Shown here one piece after another: positions 24,739-33,226 of a DNA stretch of 64,000 bases. The position numbers and the translations under genes are program-made. Source of the stretch: Hymenobacter caeli (lineage in GTDB: Bacteria > Bacteroidota > Bacteroidia > Cytophagales > Hymenobacteraceae); contig NZ_JABSNP010000008.1 in the NCBI RefSeq assembly GCF_013294115.1, positions 62,001 to 126,000 on the forward strand, in the 5' to 3' direction. How positions within the stretch are numbered: the first letter of the stretch is position 1; each line of letters begins with the position of its first letter. A model generated the notes under the pieces. That model ran no database searches. It saw only the letters and a program-made list of their open reading frames with translations, and was not told where the DNA came from.

Positions 24739-25368
24739 CTAGCGCGAAGCAGGCGGTTTTTCGGCCGTGGCCGGCACGGGGTGCACCGTTTTTTCGTCGG
24801 GGCTCAGCTCGTAAGCTTCGCCGGTTTCGGGGCAGGTGGCGCGGCGCTTTTTGTCGAAGCGCAGGCGGTGGCCGGCGGTGCTCATCCAGCCCTGGGGGCG
24901 GGCGGGGGTGCCGTACACCAAGGCGTGGGCCGGCACGTCGCGCGTGACGACGCTGCCCGCCCCCACGAAGGCGTAGCGGCCCAGGCGCACGCCGCACACG
25001 ATGGTGGCGTTGGCCCCCACGGTCACGCCCTGCTCCAGGTGCGTGGTTTGGTAGTGGCCGGGGCCCTGGCGGGGCACGGCGGCCCGCGGGTTCTTCACGT
25101 TCGTGAACACCACCGAGGGCCCCAGAAACACGTCGTCTTCGCACACCACGCCGCCGTAGAGGCTCACGTTGTTCTGCACTTTCACGTTGCGGCCCAGCCG
25201 CACGCCGTCGGCCACGAACACGTTCTGGCCCAGGTTGCAGTCTTCGCCGACGTCGGCCCCGGCGCTTACGTGGCAGAAATGCCACACGCGGCTGCCGCGC
25301 CCAATCTGGCAGCCCTCGTCGAGCACGGCCGTGGGGTGGGCGTAGAAAGCAGGGGCAGCGTGGGGCAT
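24739..25368 (-). CDS. WbpD/WlbB-type sugar N-acetyltransferase (left-handed beta helix)
   Basis: 209 aa from the ATG at 25368; the frame extends to 25614 but crosses the promoter region. Hexapeptide repeats run through 'AHPTAVLDEGCQIGRGSRVW', 'NLGQNVFVADGVRLGRNVKV' and 'GVRLGRYAFVGAGSVVTRDV'. The latter and 'ALVYGTPARPQGWMS' match WbpD/WlbB, which acetylates a 3-amino UDP-GlcNAcA. The C-terminal ~35 residues ('KKRRATCPETGEAYELSPDE') look like a small Cys-containing tail. The oxidase and aminotransferase that would make the 3-amino substrate (WlbA, WlbC) are not present in the window. First gene of the operon, with its own -7 element. Confidence 0.87.
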   Translation of the reverse strand: MPHAAPAFYAHPTAVLDEGCQIGRGSRVWHFCHVSAGADVGEDCNLGQNVFVADGVRLGRNVKVQNNVSLYGGVVCEDDVFLGPSVVFTNVKNPRAAVPRQGPGHYQTTHLEQGVTVGANATIVCGVRLGRYAFVGAGSVVTRDVPAHALVYGTPARPQGWMSTAGHRLRFDKKRRATCPETGEAYELSPDEKTVHPVPATAEKPPASR

Positions 25369-25392
25369 CCGGGCCGGTGGGTTTGCAGGGCG

Positions 25393-25400
25393 CAAAGGTA
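25393..25400 (-). promoter_or_regulatory. -7 element TACCTTTG of the nucleotide-sugar operon
   Basis: A perfect TAnnTTTG element on the minus strand, 24 nt before the acetyltransferase ATG. It is the likely promoter of the six-gene run. Confidence 0.6.
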
Positions 25401-25419
25401 AGGGCGCGGGCGGGGTTGG

Positions 25420-25449
25420 TTGGCGGTGGGGCCCCAGGTCGTATTTTTG
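25420..25449 (+). promoter_or_regulatory. Promoter of the Uma2 gene (TTG-N19-TATTTTTG)
   Basis: TTG at 25420-25422, a 19-nt spacer and TATTTTTG at 25442-25449 match the Bacteroidetes sigma consensus. The ATG follows 24 nt later. It is divergent from the operon promoter at 25393-25400. Confidence 0.65.
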
Positions 25450-25473
25450 GACCAATCGCACCCGTTGCTTCTC

Positions 25474-26073
25474 ATGGGCTTCCCCGCTTTCTCCGCCGCT
25501 GCCGCCGAATACGTTTCGCCCGCCGATTACCTGCGCCTGGAGCGGCAGGCTGAGCTTAAGCACGAGTATTTCGAGGGAGAAATCCGGGCGATGGCGGGGG
25601 CCAGCTTCGCCCACAACCGCATTTGCGCCAATCTGACCATTGCGATTGGAACCCAGTTGCGCAACTCTTCATGTACGCCGGTGGGCAGCGACCAGCGCCT
25701 GCAAATCTTGAGCGGCAGCGCCTACGTGTACCCCGACCTGACGGTGGTGTGCGGCCCGCCAGTGTTCAACGAGGACAAAAAGCCCGACACCCTCCTCAAC
25801 CCCACGCTGCTGGTGGAGGTGCTTTCGCCGTCGACGGCCAACAACGACCGGGGCGAAAAATTTATGTATTACCGCCAAATCCCCAGCCTGCGCCAGTACC
25901 TGCTGCTGGATTCGGAACGGGTACACGCCGAGCTGTACACCCTCGACGAGCTGGGCCGCTGGGTGCTGACCGAAACCCGCGACCTCGCCGCCGTGCTCGA
26001 CCTGGGGCCCATTGGCTGCCGGCTGGCCCTGGCCGACGCCTACGCCGATGTGGCGCTGGCCGCGGCCGGCTAA
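25474..26073 (+). CDS. Uma2-family (PD-(D/E)XK-like) protein
   Basis: 199 aa from the ATG at 25474, after the promoter. Uma2/DUF820 proteins have a restriction-endonuclease-like fold. Recognisable parts: 'YLRLERQAELKHEYFEGEIR' at the N-terminus, 'AYVYPDLTVVCGPP' with the catalytic-type Asp, 'TLLVEVLSPSTANNDRGEKF' and 'MYYRQIPSLRQYLLLDSERV' with Glu and Gln/Lys positions. These are very common in cyanobacteria and Bacteroidetes, usually as scattered singletons without known function. The active-site order D-x(n)-E-V-L fits a nuclease but no target is known. Codirectional with nothing nearby. Confidence 0.88.
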   Translation: MGFPAFSAAAAEYVSPADYLRLERQAELKHEYFEGEIRAMAGASFAHNRICANLTIAIGTQLRNSSCTPVGSDQRLQILSGSAYVYPDLTVVCGPPVFNEDKKPDTLLNPTLLVEVLSPSTANNDRGEKFMYYRQIPSLRQYLLLDSERVHAELYTLDELGRWVLTETRDLAAVLDLGPIGCRLALADAYADVALAAAG

Positions 26074-26090
26074 GGCCCCGGGCAAAAAAA

Positions 26091-27656
26091 TTAAAAATGC
26101 AACACCTCCGCCGGGTCGGGCACGGGGCCCCGGCGGGCAAACACCACGAGCTGGGCGTCTTCGTAGGCCACCCGGAAATCGGGGCGGGCCCGCAGTTGGG
26201 CCAGGGCTTTTTGGCTTTCTTCGGGGCGCAGGGGCCAGCCGGCGGCTTCGTCGGGGTGGCGCAGTAGCACCACCCCCGCGGCGTCGCGCAGCACCGGGAA
26301 CAGATAGAGCCGCCGGGGGGCGGGCAGCTGCGGCACCAGGTTGGATTGCACGCTCAGCGGGCCCCGGGCCGGCAGCCGGGCCAGGGCCGCCCGCAGGGCG
26401 GCCCGGTCGTAGGGGCAGCGGTAGTGGCGGCCAGTGAGGAAGTTGGTGGTGGCGCGGTCGTACCACTTGCTCTGCCGCGCGTACAGCGTGACGAGCGTGA
26501 ACCCCGCCGCCCCGGCCAGGGCCCACCGCCAGCCGCGCCGCCGCGCCGACCCGGCCGGCCGCCGCCGCACCGCATCCACCAGCGCCAGCGCCAGTACGGG
26601 CGCAAACTCGATGGAATACTGCTGGTTGATGCCCCACAGGGCCGGGTCGTTGGCCAACAGCTTTTGGCCCACGATGGGCACCAGCATCAGCGCGTACCAC
26701 GGCTGCCGCCGCAGCGCCAGGGCCCCCGAGCAGAGCAGCGCCCCCCACAGCTCCAGCTTCACGTAGTCGTAGGCCCCCGAGGGGTCGGTGTTGCAGAACA
26801 GTGCCTGCGCCAGCAGCTGCGGGTGGCAGAGCAGGTTCCAGGCCATGCCGGGCACCGACGCGCCCCACTGCCGGTAGCGCACCACCTGCGAAAACGGCCG
26901 CTGGGCCACGTCCAGCGCCGGCATCACCCAGTGCGTTACCAGCAGGAAGTAGCCTAGGGCACCCGCGGCGGCCAGCCCCAGGCCCGCCACCGCGCCCCGC
27001 CGGTGCCGGTGCTGCCAGGCCAGGCCCAGCAGCACGAATACCAGCCAGAGGGCCATGTTTTCCTTGCTTACCAACAAGAACAGGGCCGCCGCGGCCGCCC
27101 ATCCCCAGCGCCCCTGCCCCGCCCACAGCGCCAGCCACGGCACGGCCATGGCCCCCACCACGTTGTCGTGGTAGTCGAAGCCCAGGGCCGAAAAAATGCC
27201 CCACTGGCAGCAGAAGAAAGCCAGGGCCCAGCGGGCCTCGCCGCCGGTGGCCCCCCGGGCCCGGGCGTAGCGCCACACGCCCAGGGCCCCCAGCAGCACA
27301 GCCCCCAACTGCATTAGCAGCAGGGCCCACGCGCCGCCCACTAGCCAGTAGAGCGGCACGGCCAGGACGGGCGTTAGGCTGAAGTGAACGGACAAAAAAT
27401 TGGTCGGTGGCGAATCAAGCAGCAGGGCGGCATAGGCCACGCGCCCGTGCGCCCAGTCGCCCACCACCTGCGCGGCCAGGCCCAGGTCGAGGGCCGCCGT
27501 GCGAAAGTTGTACTGGTTGACGAGCGAAACCAGTGCGTACACCACTCCAGCCAGGGCCAGCGGCAGTGCCGGCCCCCGCCGCCGGCCGGCCGGCGCGTTG
27601 CCCAGCGGTCGGCTATAAGAACTTTCGTAGGCAGAATTTTCGTGGGCGGGGGCCAT
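26091..27656 (-). CDS. DUF2079-family polytopic membrane protein (GT-C-like)
   Basis: 521 aa from the ATG at 27656. About 10-12 hydrophobic segments, starting at 'PLALAGVVYALVSLV'. DUF2079 signatures: 'NQYNFRTAALDLGLAAQVVG' (the acidic 'D' in the first external loop), 'SVHFSLTPVLAVPLYWL' and 'DYHDNVVGAMAVPWLALWAG'. The family is related in topology to GT-C glycosyltransferases that use polyprenyl-phosphate sugars on the outer face of the membrane, but no activity is proven. It is the first member of the glycosylation island, downstream of the Uma2 gene and convergent with it. Confidence 0.85.
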   Translation of the reverse strand: MAPAHENSAYESSYSRPLGNAPAGRRRGPALPLALAGVVYALVSLVNQYNFRTAALDLGLAAQVVGDWAHGRVAYAALLLDSPPTNFLSVHFSLTPVLAVPLYWLVGGAWALLLMQLGAVLLGALGVWRYARARGATGGEARWALAFFCCQWGIFSALGFDYHDNVVGAMAVPWLALWAGQGRWGWAAAAALFLLVSKENMALWLVFVLLGLAWQHRHRRGAVAGLGLAAAGALGYFLLVTHWVMPALDVAQRPFSQVVRYRQWGASVPGMAWNLLCHPQLLAQALFCNTDPSGAYDYVKLELWGALLCSGALALRRQPWYALMLVPIVGQKLLANDPALWGINQQYSIEFAPVLALALVDAVRRRPAGSARRRGWRWALAGAAGFTLVTLYARQSKWYDRATTNFLTGRHYRCPYDRAALRAALARLPARGPLSVQSNLVPQLPAPRRLYLFPVLRDAAGVVLLRHPDEAAGWPLRPEESQKALAQLRARPDFRVAYEDAQLVVFARRGPVPDPAEVLHF

Positions 27657-27815
27657 CAAAAGCTGGTTATTTACCTATAAGTTGCTCGTCACGGAATGAC
27701 GGCCTTTTTTGTACACTATGCCTCAAACGTCCTAGCTCGTTAATTATAGCCATCCGTCAAATTTTTATTAATAAACTGATTAACAGTAAATTATGATAAA
27801 AAAAGCTAACACTCC
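27657..27815. other. AT-rich intergenic spacer, no gene seen
   Basis: About 160 bp, markedly AT-rich (for example TTTTTATTAATAAACTGATT). It holds the upstream region of the DUF2079 gene and the end of the methyltransferase gene, both on the minus strand. No open frame or clear hairpin. Confidence 0.5.
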
Positions 27816-28544
27816 CTACCCCGGGTTTTCCACCACGGCCAGCACCGACTTGCCCACGCCGTAGCCGAGGAGCCGGTCGAGCCGGCGCGATACGGGCACC
27901 AGGCCCCGGTCCCAGAGCCGGACCTGGGCCAGCGTGGGGTAGGTTTGGCGCAGCAGCTTGCTGGCGGCCGCCGCCAGCAGGCCCAGGCTGTCGAGGTACA
28001 CGAGCCGGCGCACGCGCCCGCCGGTGGGCAGCGCCCGCCGCAGCCGGGCCCGCGAGTAGCGCCGGAAGTGGCCAATGGCGGCGTCGAACCGGCTGAACAG
28101 CCACTGGTGGGCCGGCACCAGCACGAGCAAGTGCCCGCCCGGGGCCAGGCGGGCGTAGGCGCGGGCCAGCTCGGCGGCATCGTCTTCGATGTGCTCGACG
28201 ACGTTGACGTAGAGCACGGCGTCGAACAGGCCCTCGGCGGCGGGCAGGGCGGCGAGCGTGCCCACGCGCAGGCGCACGGCGGGCGGCAGGCCCCCCGCGG
28301 CCCGCCGGGCGCGGAGCTGCGCGGCCAGGGCGGCGTCGGGCTCCAGGCACAGCCAGTCGGCGGGGCGGCCGTCGCACAGGGCCCGGGTGGTGCCCCCGAT
28401 GCCGGCCCCCACTTCCAGCACCCGCCCGCGCAGGTAGGGCCGCAGCAGGGCCCCGTAGTAGGCCTTCCAGTGGGTGGCGTGCTCGGCCAGTACCAGCTCG
28501 TCGCCGAGGTAGTGGGCCGCGTCGGCGGGGGAAGGTGGAGGCAT
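27816..28544 (-). CDS. Class I SAM-dependent methyltransferase (island copy A)
   Basis: 242 aa from the ATG at 28544; the longer frame to 28676 is Ala/Arg-rich and not conserved-looking. SAM-binding motif I 'RGRVLEVGAGIGGTTRALCD', then 'WLCLEPDAALAAQLRAR', 'FDAVLYVNVVEHIEDDAAEL' and 'LAPGGHLLVLVPAHQWLFSR'. The segment 'DAAIGHFRRYSRARLRRAL' is shared with the second methyltransferase of the island (32407-33180: 'DVVNHHFRRYSRSGLVGAL'), so the two are related. In this setting it probably methylates a sugar or lipid-linked intermediate. Divergent from a GT2 gene. Confidence 0.88.
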   Translation of the reverse strand: MPPPSPADAAHYLGDELVLAEHATHWKAYYGALLRPYLRGRVLEVGAGIGGTTRALCDGRPADWLCLEPDAALAAQLRARRAAGGLPPAVRLRVGTLAALPAAEGLFDAVLYVNVVEHIEDDAAELARAYARLAPGGHLLVLVPAHQWLFSRFDAAIGHFRRYSRARLRRALPTGGRVRRLVYLDSLGLLAAAASKLLRQTYPTLAQVRLWDRGLVPVSRRLDRLLGYGVGKSVLAVVENPG

Positions 28545-28870
28545 AAAGCGGAGCGTAAACGACGCAAAGGACGCCCGGCGGCAGGCAACCGGGGCCCTAC
28601 CGGCCGCAAAATAAAGCTGGGCCTGGGCCGGTGCGGCCGCCCGGCCGGTGGCACCAAAAAAACAAACCGGCGGCACGTTCTTGGCGTAAAGAAATGTGAT
28701 AGGGCCTTATAAATCCATTACTTACGTAATATTGGCGTTCCAACACCGCCCCAGCCGGCCGCTGCGCCCCGCCGAAAAGCCGGGGCCTTGGGAAACCCCA
28801 ATACCTTGAGTAGCAGCCGCAAGGCAGGTCTGTTCTCTTTCGTTCACCACGTCTTAACCGCTCCCTCCTC
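28545..28870. other. Divergent intergenic region between methyltransferase and GT2
   Basis: 326 bp with no credible gene. The left part is GC-rich; the centre (about 28680-28735) is AT-rich with TTATAAAT and TTACGTAA, a likely promoter zone. On the plus strand ATACCTTGAG at 28801 partly resembles a -7 element. Nothing else is visible. Confidence 0.4.
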
Positions 28871-29596
28871 TTGGTTAAATTCGACACACTCTCCATCGTC
28901 ATCCCGGTGTACAACGAGGCCCGGACGATTCACCAGATTCTGGACCTGCTGCGCGAGCTGGAGCTGACCAACGGCATTGCCAAGGAAATCATCCTCGTCA
29001 ACGACTGCTCGACCGACGCCTCGGCGGCCACCATCCGGGCCTACGCCGCCCAGTACCCCGCCCTGGGCCTGCGCCTGCTGGAGCACGCCGTGAACCAGGG
29101 CAAGGGCGCGGCCCTGCACACGGGCATCCGCGAGGCCACCGGCGACTACGTCATCATCCAGGACGCCGACCTGGAGTACGACCCGGAGGAATACAACCTG
29201 CTGATGAAGCCCATCCTGAAGGGCTTTGCCGACGTGGTGTTCGGCTCACGCTTTTTGGGCGGCAACCCGCACCGCATCCTGTTTTTCTGGCACAGCATCG
29301 GCAACAAGCTGCTCACTTTCCTTTCCAACGCCACGACGGACTTGAACCTGACCGACATGGAGACGTGCTACAAACTCTTCCGGCGCGACATCATCCAGGG
29401 CATGAAGCTGGAGGAAAAACGTTTCGGTTTCGAGCCCGAGGTGACGGCCAAGGTGGGCCGCCTGCGCGACATCCGCGTGTACGAAGTGGGCATCAGCTAC
29501 TACGGCCGCACCTACGCCGAGGGCAAAAAAATCGGTTGGCGCGACGGCTTCCGCGCCATCTACTGCATCCTCAAATACGGGCTGCTTGGGGCGTAG
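28871..29596 (+). CDS. GT2 glycosyltransferase, DPM1-like (polyprenyl-phosphate sugar synthase)
   Basis: 241 aa with a TTG start at 28871 (no ATG available in frame nearby). GT-A fold: '[20 protein letters not shown]', '[17 protein letters not shown]' , '[20 protein letters not shown]', the metal-binding '[12 protein letters not shown]', '[20 protein letters not shown]' and '[19 protein letters not shown]'. This is the DPM1/dolichol-phosphate-mannose-synthase-like set that loads a hexose from a nucleotide sugar onto polyprenyl phosphate at the cytoplasmic side. No C-terminal membrane helices. Its product would serve the GT-C enzyme encoded 43 bp downstream. Confidence 0.9.
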   Translation: MVKFDTLSIVIPVYNEARTIHQILDLLRELELTNGIAKEIILVNDCSTDASAATIRAYAAQYPALGLRLLEHAVNQGKGAALHTGIREATGDYVIIQDADLEYDPEEYNLLMKPILKGFADVVFGSRFLGGNPHRILFFWHSIGNKLLTFLSNATTDLNLTDMETCYKLFRRDIIQGMKLEEKRFGFEPEVTAKVGRLRDIRVYEVGISYYGRTYAEGKKIGWRDGFRAIYCILKYGLLGA

Positions 29597-29639
29597 CCAC
29601 CGGCTCCGGCAGGCACACGGCAGCACAGCGGCAGCTCTT

Positions 29640-31292
29640 ATGGAAAATTTCGGCACGGGAGAAGCCCCCGCCCGCCGCACAGTGTGGTGGTGGCTGGCGC
29701 TGGGCGCGGTACTGGTGGGCGCGGGGCTGCGGCTGTGGCAGTGGGCGCTGGGCACCACGTTTTTTATGGACGAGCTGGCCGTGCTGCACAACGTGGCCAC
29801 GCGCCCGCTGGGCCCGCTGCTGGGCACGCCGCTGGCCGAGGCCCAGGTGGCCCCGCCGCTGTTTCTACTGGCAGAAAAAGCCTGCCTGGTGGCGCTGGGG
29901 CCCTCCGAGCAGTCGCTGCGCCTGCCCTCGCTGCTGGCCTCGCTGGCGGCGCTGGGGCTGCTGTGGGCCGTGGCCCGGCGCGTGCTCGACGAGCGGCTGG
30001 TGCCGCTGGCCGTGCTCACGGTGGCCGTGGGCTTCACCTTCGTGTACTACAGCGGCCAGGCCAAGCAGTACGCCGGCGACGTGGCCGGGGCGCTGCTGGT
30101 GCTGCGGCTGGCCCTGGGCCTGCGCGGCGCGGCGCGGCCCCCGGGGCGCTGGTGGGTGGGGGCGGCGCTGGCCGGGCTGGTGCTGCCGTTCTATTCGCAG
30201 GCGTCGGTGCTGGTGCTGGCCGGCTGCGGCGCGGCGCTGGCGCTGCTGGCCCTGCGCGACCCCGGCCGGCCCCGCCTGTGGGCCACGCTGGCGGTGGTGG
30301 GGGCCTGGGCCGCGGGCAGCGGGGCCAGCCTGGCGCTGGCCCAGTTCCTGCTGCGGCCCGTCACGCGGGCCTTCATGCACTACTTCTGGCGCGAGGGCCT
30401 GCTGCCGCTCAGCGCCCGCCTGCCAGCGGTGCTGTGGGGCGAGCTGGCGGAGCGCTGGGCCAACGGCCTGGGCTGGCCGCACCCCGCCAGCGCGTGGGTG
30501 GCCGCCGGCGTGCTGGGGGCGGGGCTGCTGTGGCGGCGGCGGCGCGAGGCGGCCCTGCTGCTGCTGGCCCCCTGGGCGGTAGCCGCGGCGGCTTCGGCGC
30601 TCCAGCAGTTCCCGCTGCGCGCGCGCCTGATGGATTTCCTGGTGCCCGTCCTGGTGCTGCTGGTGTTCGCGGCGTTGCAGGAGGCCGTGCGCTGGGCCCG
30701 GGCCCGGAGCCGGCCGCTGGGCGCGGCGGTGCTGGCCCTGGGGGCCGCGCCCGTGGCCTACAGCACCACGCGGCACAACCTGCCGCCCTACTGCATGGAA
30801 GACGCCAAGCCGCTGCTGGCGAAACTGGCGCGGGCCCGCCGCCCCGCCGACGCCGTGTACGCCTACTACGGGGCCGGCCAGTACCTGCGCTGGTACGGGC
30901 CGCGCTACGGCCTGGCCCCCTACCGCCTGGGCCACTGCTACCGCCACCTGCCCGGGGCCGAGCGCCGCTACCTGCAAGAAGTGGACGCCTTCCGCGGCCG
31001 CCGGGTGTGGGTGGTGCTGGTGCACTTCGACCCGGCCGAGGCCCACGACCTGACCACTTACCTCGACAGCATCGGGCACCGGGGCCCCCGCATCGCGGTG
31101 CCCTGGCACATGCCCGACGAAGCCGTGGGCTACCCCCTGGCCTACGCCCAGTGCTACGACCTGACCGACGCCCGGCGGGCGGCCCGCTTCGCGGCGGCCA
31201 CCTTCCCGCTGCCGCCCTCCCCGCCCCGGTCCGCGGCCGAAATCTGCTGGAGCTGCTATGGCCCCCAGGTCATCACCGACGGCCGGCATTAA
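29640..31292 (+). CDS. GT39-type polytopic glycosyltransferase (GT-C)
   Basis: 550 aa from the ATG at 29640. About 10 hydrophobic helices. The first external loop holds 'TTFFMDELAVLHNVATRPLG' with the Asp-Glu pair that marks GT-C enzymes. 'GFTFVYYSGQAKQYAGDVAG' is the conserved second motif of the GT39/PMT-like membrane enzymes. The C-terminal ~200 residues form a soluble domain outside the membrane. It probably moves a sugar from polyprenyl phosphate to a periplasmic acceptor. Codirectional with and close behind the DPM1-like GT2 gene, so the pair likely works together. Confidence 0.85.
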   Translation: MENFGTGEAPARRTVWWWLALGAVLVGAGLRLWQWALGTTFFMDELAVLHNVATRPLGPLLGTPLAEAQVAPPLFLLAEKACLVALGPSEQSLRLPSLLASLAALGLLWAVARRVLDERLVPLAVLTVAVGFTFVYYSGQAKQYAGDVAGALLVLRLALGLRGAARPPGRWWVGAALAGLVLPFYSQASVLVLAGCGAALALLALRDPGRPRLWATLAVVGAWAAGSGASLALAQFLLRPVTRAFMHYFWREGLLPLSARLPAVLWGELAERWANGLGWPHPASAWVAAGVLGAGLLWRRRREAALLLLAPWAVAAAASALQQFPLRARLMDFLVPVLVLLVFAALQEAVRWARARSRPLGAAVLALGAAPVAYSTTRHNLPPYCMEDAKPLLAKLARARRPADAVYAYYGAGQYLRWYGPRYGLAPYRLGHCYRHLPGAERRYLQEVDAFRGRRVWVVLVHFDPAEAHDLTTYLDSIGHRGPRIAVPWHMPDEAVGYPLAYAQCYDLTDARRAARFAAATFPLPPSPPRSAAEICWSCYGPQVITDGRH

Positions 31293-31370
31293 GTTATTCG
31301 TTATCAGGCATTAATCAGCTTATAACTCATTGACTGAGTAACGACTGGCGGCCCATTTACCATTGCAAGG

Positions 31371-32354
31371 TTACCAAGGGGCGGAGCCCTGCACCCCAGG
31401 CGGTTCCGGGCGGCCGGGGGCGGGCGGGGCGGTGTTGGTGGCCGAAATGAGGTAAAGCGGGCGCTGACGCACGTTGGCCGAAAGCCGGGCAATGTACTCG
31501 CCGATGATGCCCACCGCAATCAGTTGCACGCCGCCCAGAAACAGGATGCTGACCATGAGCGAGGCCCAACCCGGCTGGTAGTCGCGGGTCACGAAGCGGG
31601 CGTACAGCGTGTAGAGCACCACCAGAAACGCCACCCCCGACACCACGAAGCCGCTGAGCGTGGCCGCCTTCAGCGGCGCGTCGGAGAAGGCCGTGATGCC
31701 GTCCAGGGCCAGGCGCACCATCTTGCGGTAGGTGTAGCCGGTGGCCCCGCCGGCCCGCTCGGCCCGGTCGTACTCCACAAAGGTTTGGCGGTAGCCAATC
31801 CACGAAATCTGGCCCCGCAAAAACTTATTTTGCTCCGGCATCAGGCGCAGGCCCTCTACCACCTTGCGCGAAATGATGCGAAAGTCGCCGGTATCGACCG
31901 GAATGGAAATGTGCGTGATGTTGGCCAGGATGCGGTAGAACAGGCGGGCCGTGAGGCGCTTACCGAAGCTCTCGCCCTGCCGCGAGCGGCGCTTGGCGTA
32001 CACCACCTCGTAGCCCTCGCGCAGCTTCTGGCAGAGCGATGGAATGAGTTCGGGCGGGTCCTGCAAGTCGGCGTCGATGATGACCACGGCCGCGCCCCGG
32101 GCTCGGTCGAGGCCCGCCGAAACAGCAATCTGGTGGCCAAAATTGCGGCTGAAGTCGATGTAGCGCACCCGCTCATCGCGCCCGGCCAGGTTCAGCAGCA
32201 GCGGTAGCGACTGGTCGCGCGAGCCGTCGTTCACAAAAATCAGCTCGAAGCCGCCCGGCAGGGGCATGGCTTCCAGTACGCCCATTAGGCGCTGGTACAG
32301 CTCGCCGATGTTGGCTTCCTCGTTGTAGATGGGAATGACGACGGACAGCTCCAC
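31371..32354 (-). CDS. GT2 glycosyltransferase with two C-terminal membrane helices (GtrB/ArnC-like)
   Basis: 327 aa, GTG start. 'LSVVIPIYNEEANIGELYQR', 'LIFVNDGSRDQSLPLLLNLA', the metal-binding 'VVIIDADLQDPPELIPSL' and 'MPEQNKFLRGQISWIGYRQT' are diagnostic of bactoprenol-phosphate glucosyl- or aminoarabinosyl-transferases. Two helices near 'TLSGFVVSGVAFLVVLYTLY' and 'SLMVSILFLGGVQLIAVGII' anchor it. It would make an undecaprenyl-phosphate sugar for a GT-C partner, probably the ArnT-like enzyme two genes away on the same strand. Confidence 0.92.
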   Translation of the reverse strand: MELSVVIPIYNEEANIGELYQRLMGVLEAMPLPGGFELIFVNDGSRDQSLPLLLNLAGRDERVRYIDFSRNFGHQIAVSAGLDRARGAAVVIIDADLQDPPELIPSLCQKLREGYEVVYAKRRSRQGESFGKRLTARLFYRILANITHISIPVDTGDFRIISRKVVEGLRLMPEQNKFLRGQISWIGYRQTFVEYDRAERAGGATGYTYRKMVRLALDGITAFSDAPLKAATLSGFVVSGVAFLVVLYTLYARFVTRDYQPGWASLMVSILFLGGVQLIAVGIIGEYIARLSANVRQRPLYLISATNTAPPAPGRPEPPGVQGSAPW

Positions 32355-32406
32355 GCGGGCAAAAAAGTAGGAATGGGCAAGTAAAGTCGGGGCGGCGGCA
32401 CCAGTG

Positions 32407-33180
32407 CTACCGCCCGGGGGCCGGGCCGGGCTTTTCGGCCAGGGCGAACACGCTCACGCCCAGCGGCAGGTCGAAGTGGCGCAGCAGGCGGTTTTCGCCT
32501 TGCAGCCAAGCCAGCAGCAGGCGGTTGGCGGGGCCGGGGAAGTGGTGGAGGTCGCCGGTGGCCCCGGGCTGGTAGGCAGCATCCAACGGATTGTGCATCA
32601 GTCGCTTGGCCAGGCGCAGGGCCGCCGTGGGGAAGTACAGCGCGGCGTTCCAGAACGAGCTGCGCCGCACCCGCAGGCCGGCCCGCTCCAAAGCTCCCAC
32701 CAGCCCAGAGCGGGAGTAGCGCCGGAAGTGGTGGTTCACCACGTCGTGGGCGCTCCACAGGTAGGCGTGGGCGGGCACGAATACCAGCAGCCGCCCGCCG
32801 GGGCGCAGCACCCGCGTCCATTCGCGCAGCGCCCGGGCCTCATCGGCGATGTGCTCGAGCACGTCGGAGGCAACCACTAAGTCGAAGCGCTCGTCGGCAA
32901 ACGCCAAGGCAGCCCCGTCCATCACGGCCACGTTGGGCACGCCCCGGGCCTGGGCCAGCGCGATGGCCGGGCCGCTCACGTCGATGCCGCTTACATCAGC
33001 GTAGCCGGCCGCCCGCAGCCGTTGCAACAGAGGTCCGCCCGAGCAGCCCACCTCCAGGATGGCCGCTTCCGGGCCCAGGCCCAGGCCCTGCACGAGGTCG
33101 TACACGGCGTCGCGGCGGCCGGCAAACCACCAGTGCTGCTCTTCTACTTGGTGGTACTTGGCTTCGTAAGTGAGGTCCAT
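32407..33180 (-). CDS. Class I SAM-dependent methyltransferase (island copy B)
   Basis: 257 aa. 'YHQVEEQHWWFAGRRDAVYD' at the N-terminus is a signature of methyltransferases found in exopolysaccharide and glycan loci. Motif I is 'AAILEVGCSGGPLLQRLRAA'; 'FDLVVASDVLEHIADEARAL' and 'LRPGGRLLVFVPAHAYLWSA' follow. It shares 'HFRRYSR' with copy A. It lies between the ArnC-like GT2 gene and the ArnT-like GT-C gene on the minus strand, which suggests the three act on one glycan. TACTTTTA sits 5 nt before the ATG. Confidence 0.9.
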   Translation of the reverse strand: MDLTYEAKYHQVEEQHWWFAGRRDAVYDLVQGLGLGPEAAILEVGCSGGPLLQRLRAAGYADVSGIDVSGPAIALAQARGVPNVAVMDGAALAFADERFDLVVASDVLEHIADEARALREWTRVLRPGGRLLVFVPAHAYLWSAHDVVNHHFRRYSRSGLVGALERAGLRVRRSSFWNAALYFPTAALRLAKRLMHNPLDAAYQPGATGDLHHFPGPANRLLLAWLQGENRLLRHFDLPLGVSVFALAEKPGPAPGR

Positions 33181-33185
33181 GGGGG

Positions 33186-33193
33186 TAAAAGTA
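33186..33193 (-). promoter_or_regulatory. -7-like element TACTTTTA, 5 nt before the methyltransferase start
   Basis: Matches TAnnTTTG except for the final base, on the minus strand, with five C residues before the ATG at 33180. A leaderless transcript would follow, although read-through from the ArnT-like gene is also possible. Confidence 0.45.
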
Positions 33194-33226
33194 AGGGCGC
33201 GGGCCCCGGCGGCGGAGCCGGTGGCG

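Noticed and set aside
23378..25285. 635-aa minus-strand frame spanning two genes
   Set aside because: Arg/Pro-rich out-of-frame reading of the dehydrogenase and acetyltransferase genes, which are clearly coding in the other frame.
28680..28735. E. coli-like -10 TATAAAT with upstream TTGGCG
   Set aside because: The Bacteroidetes primary sigma factor uses TAnnTTTG; a sigma-70-style match in an AT-rich patch is not evidence here.
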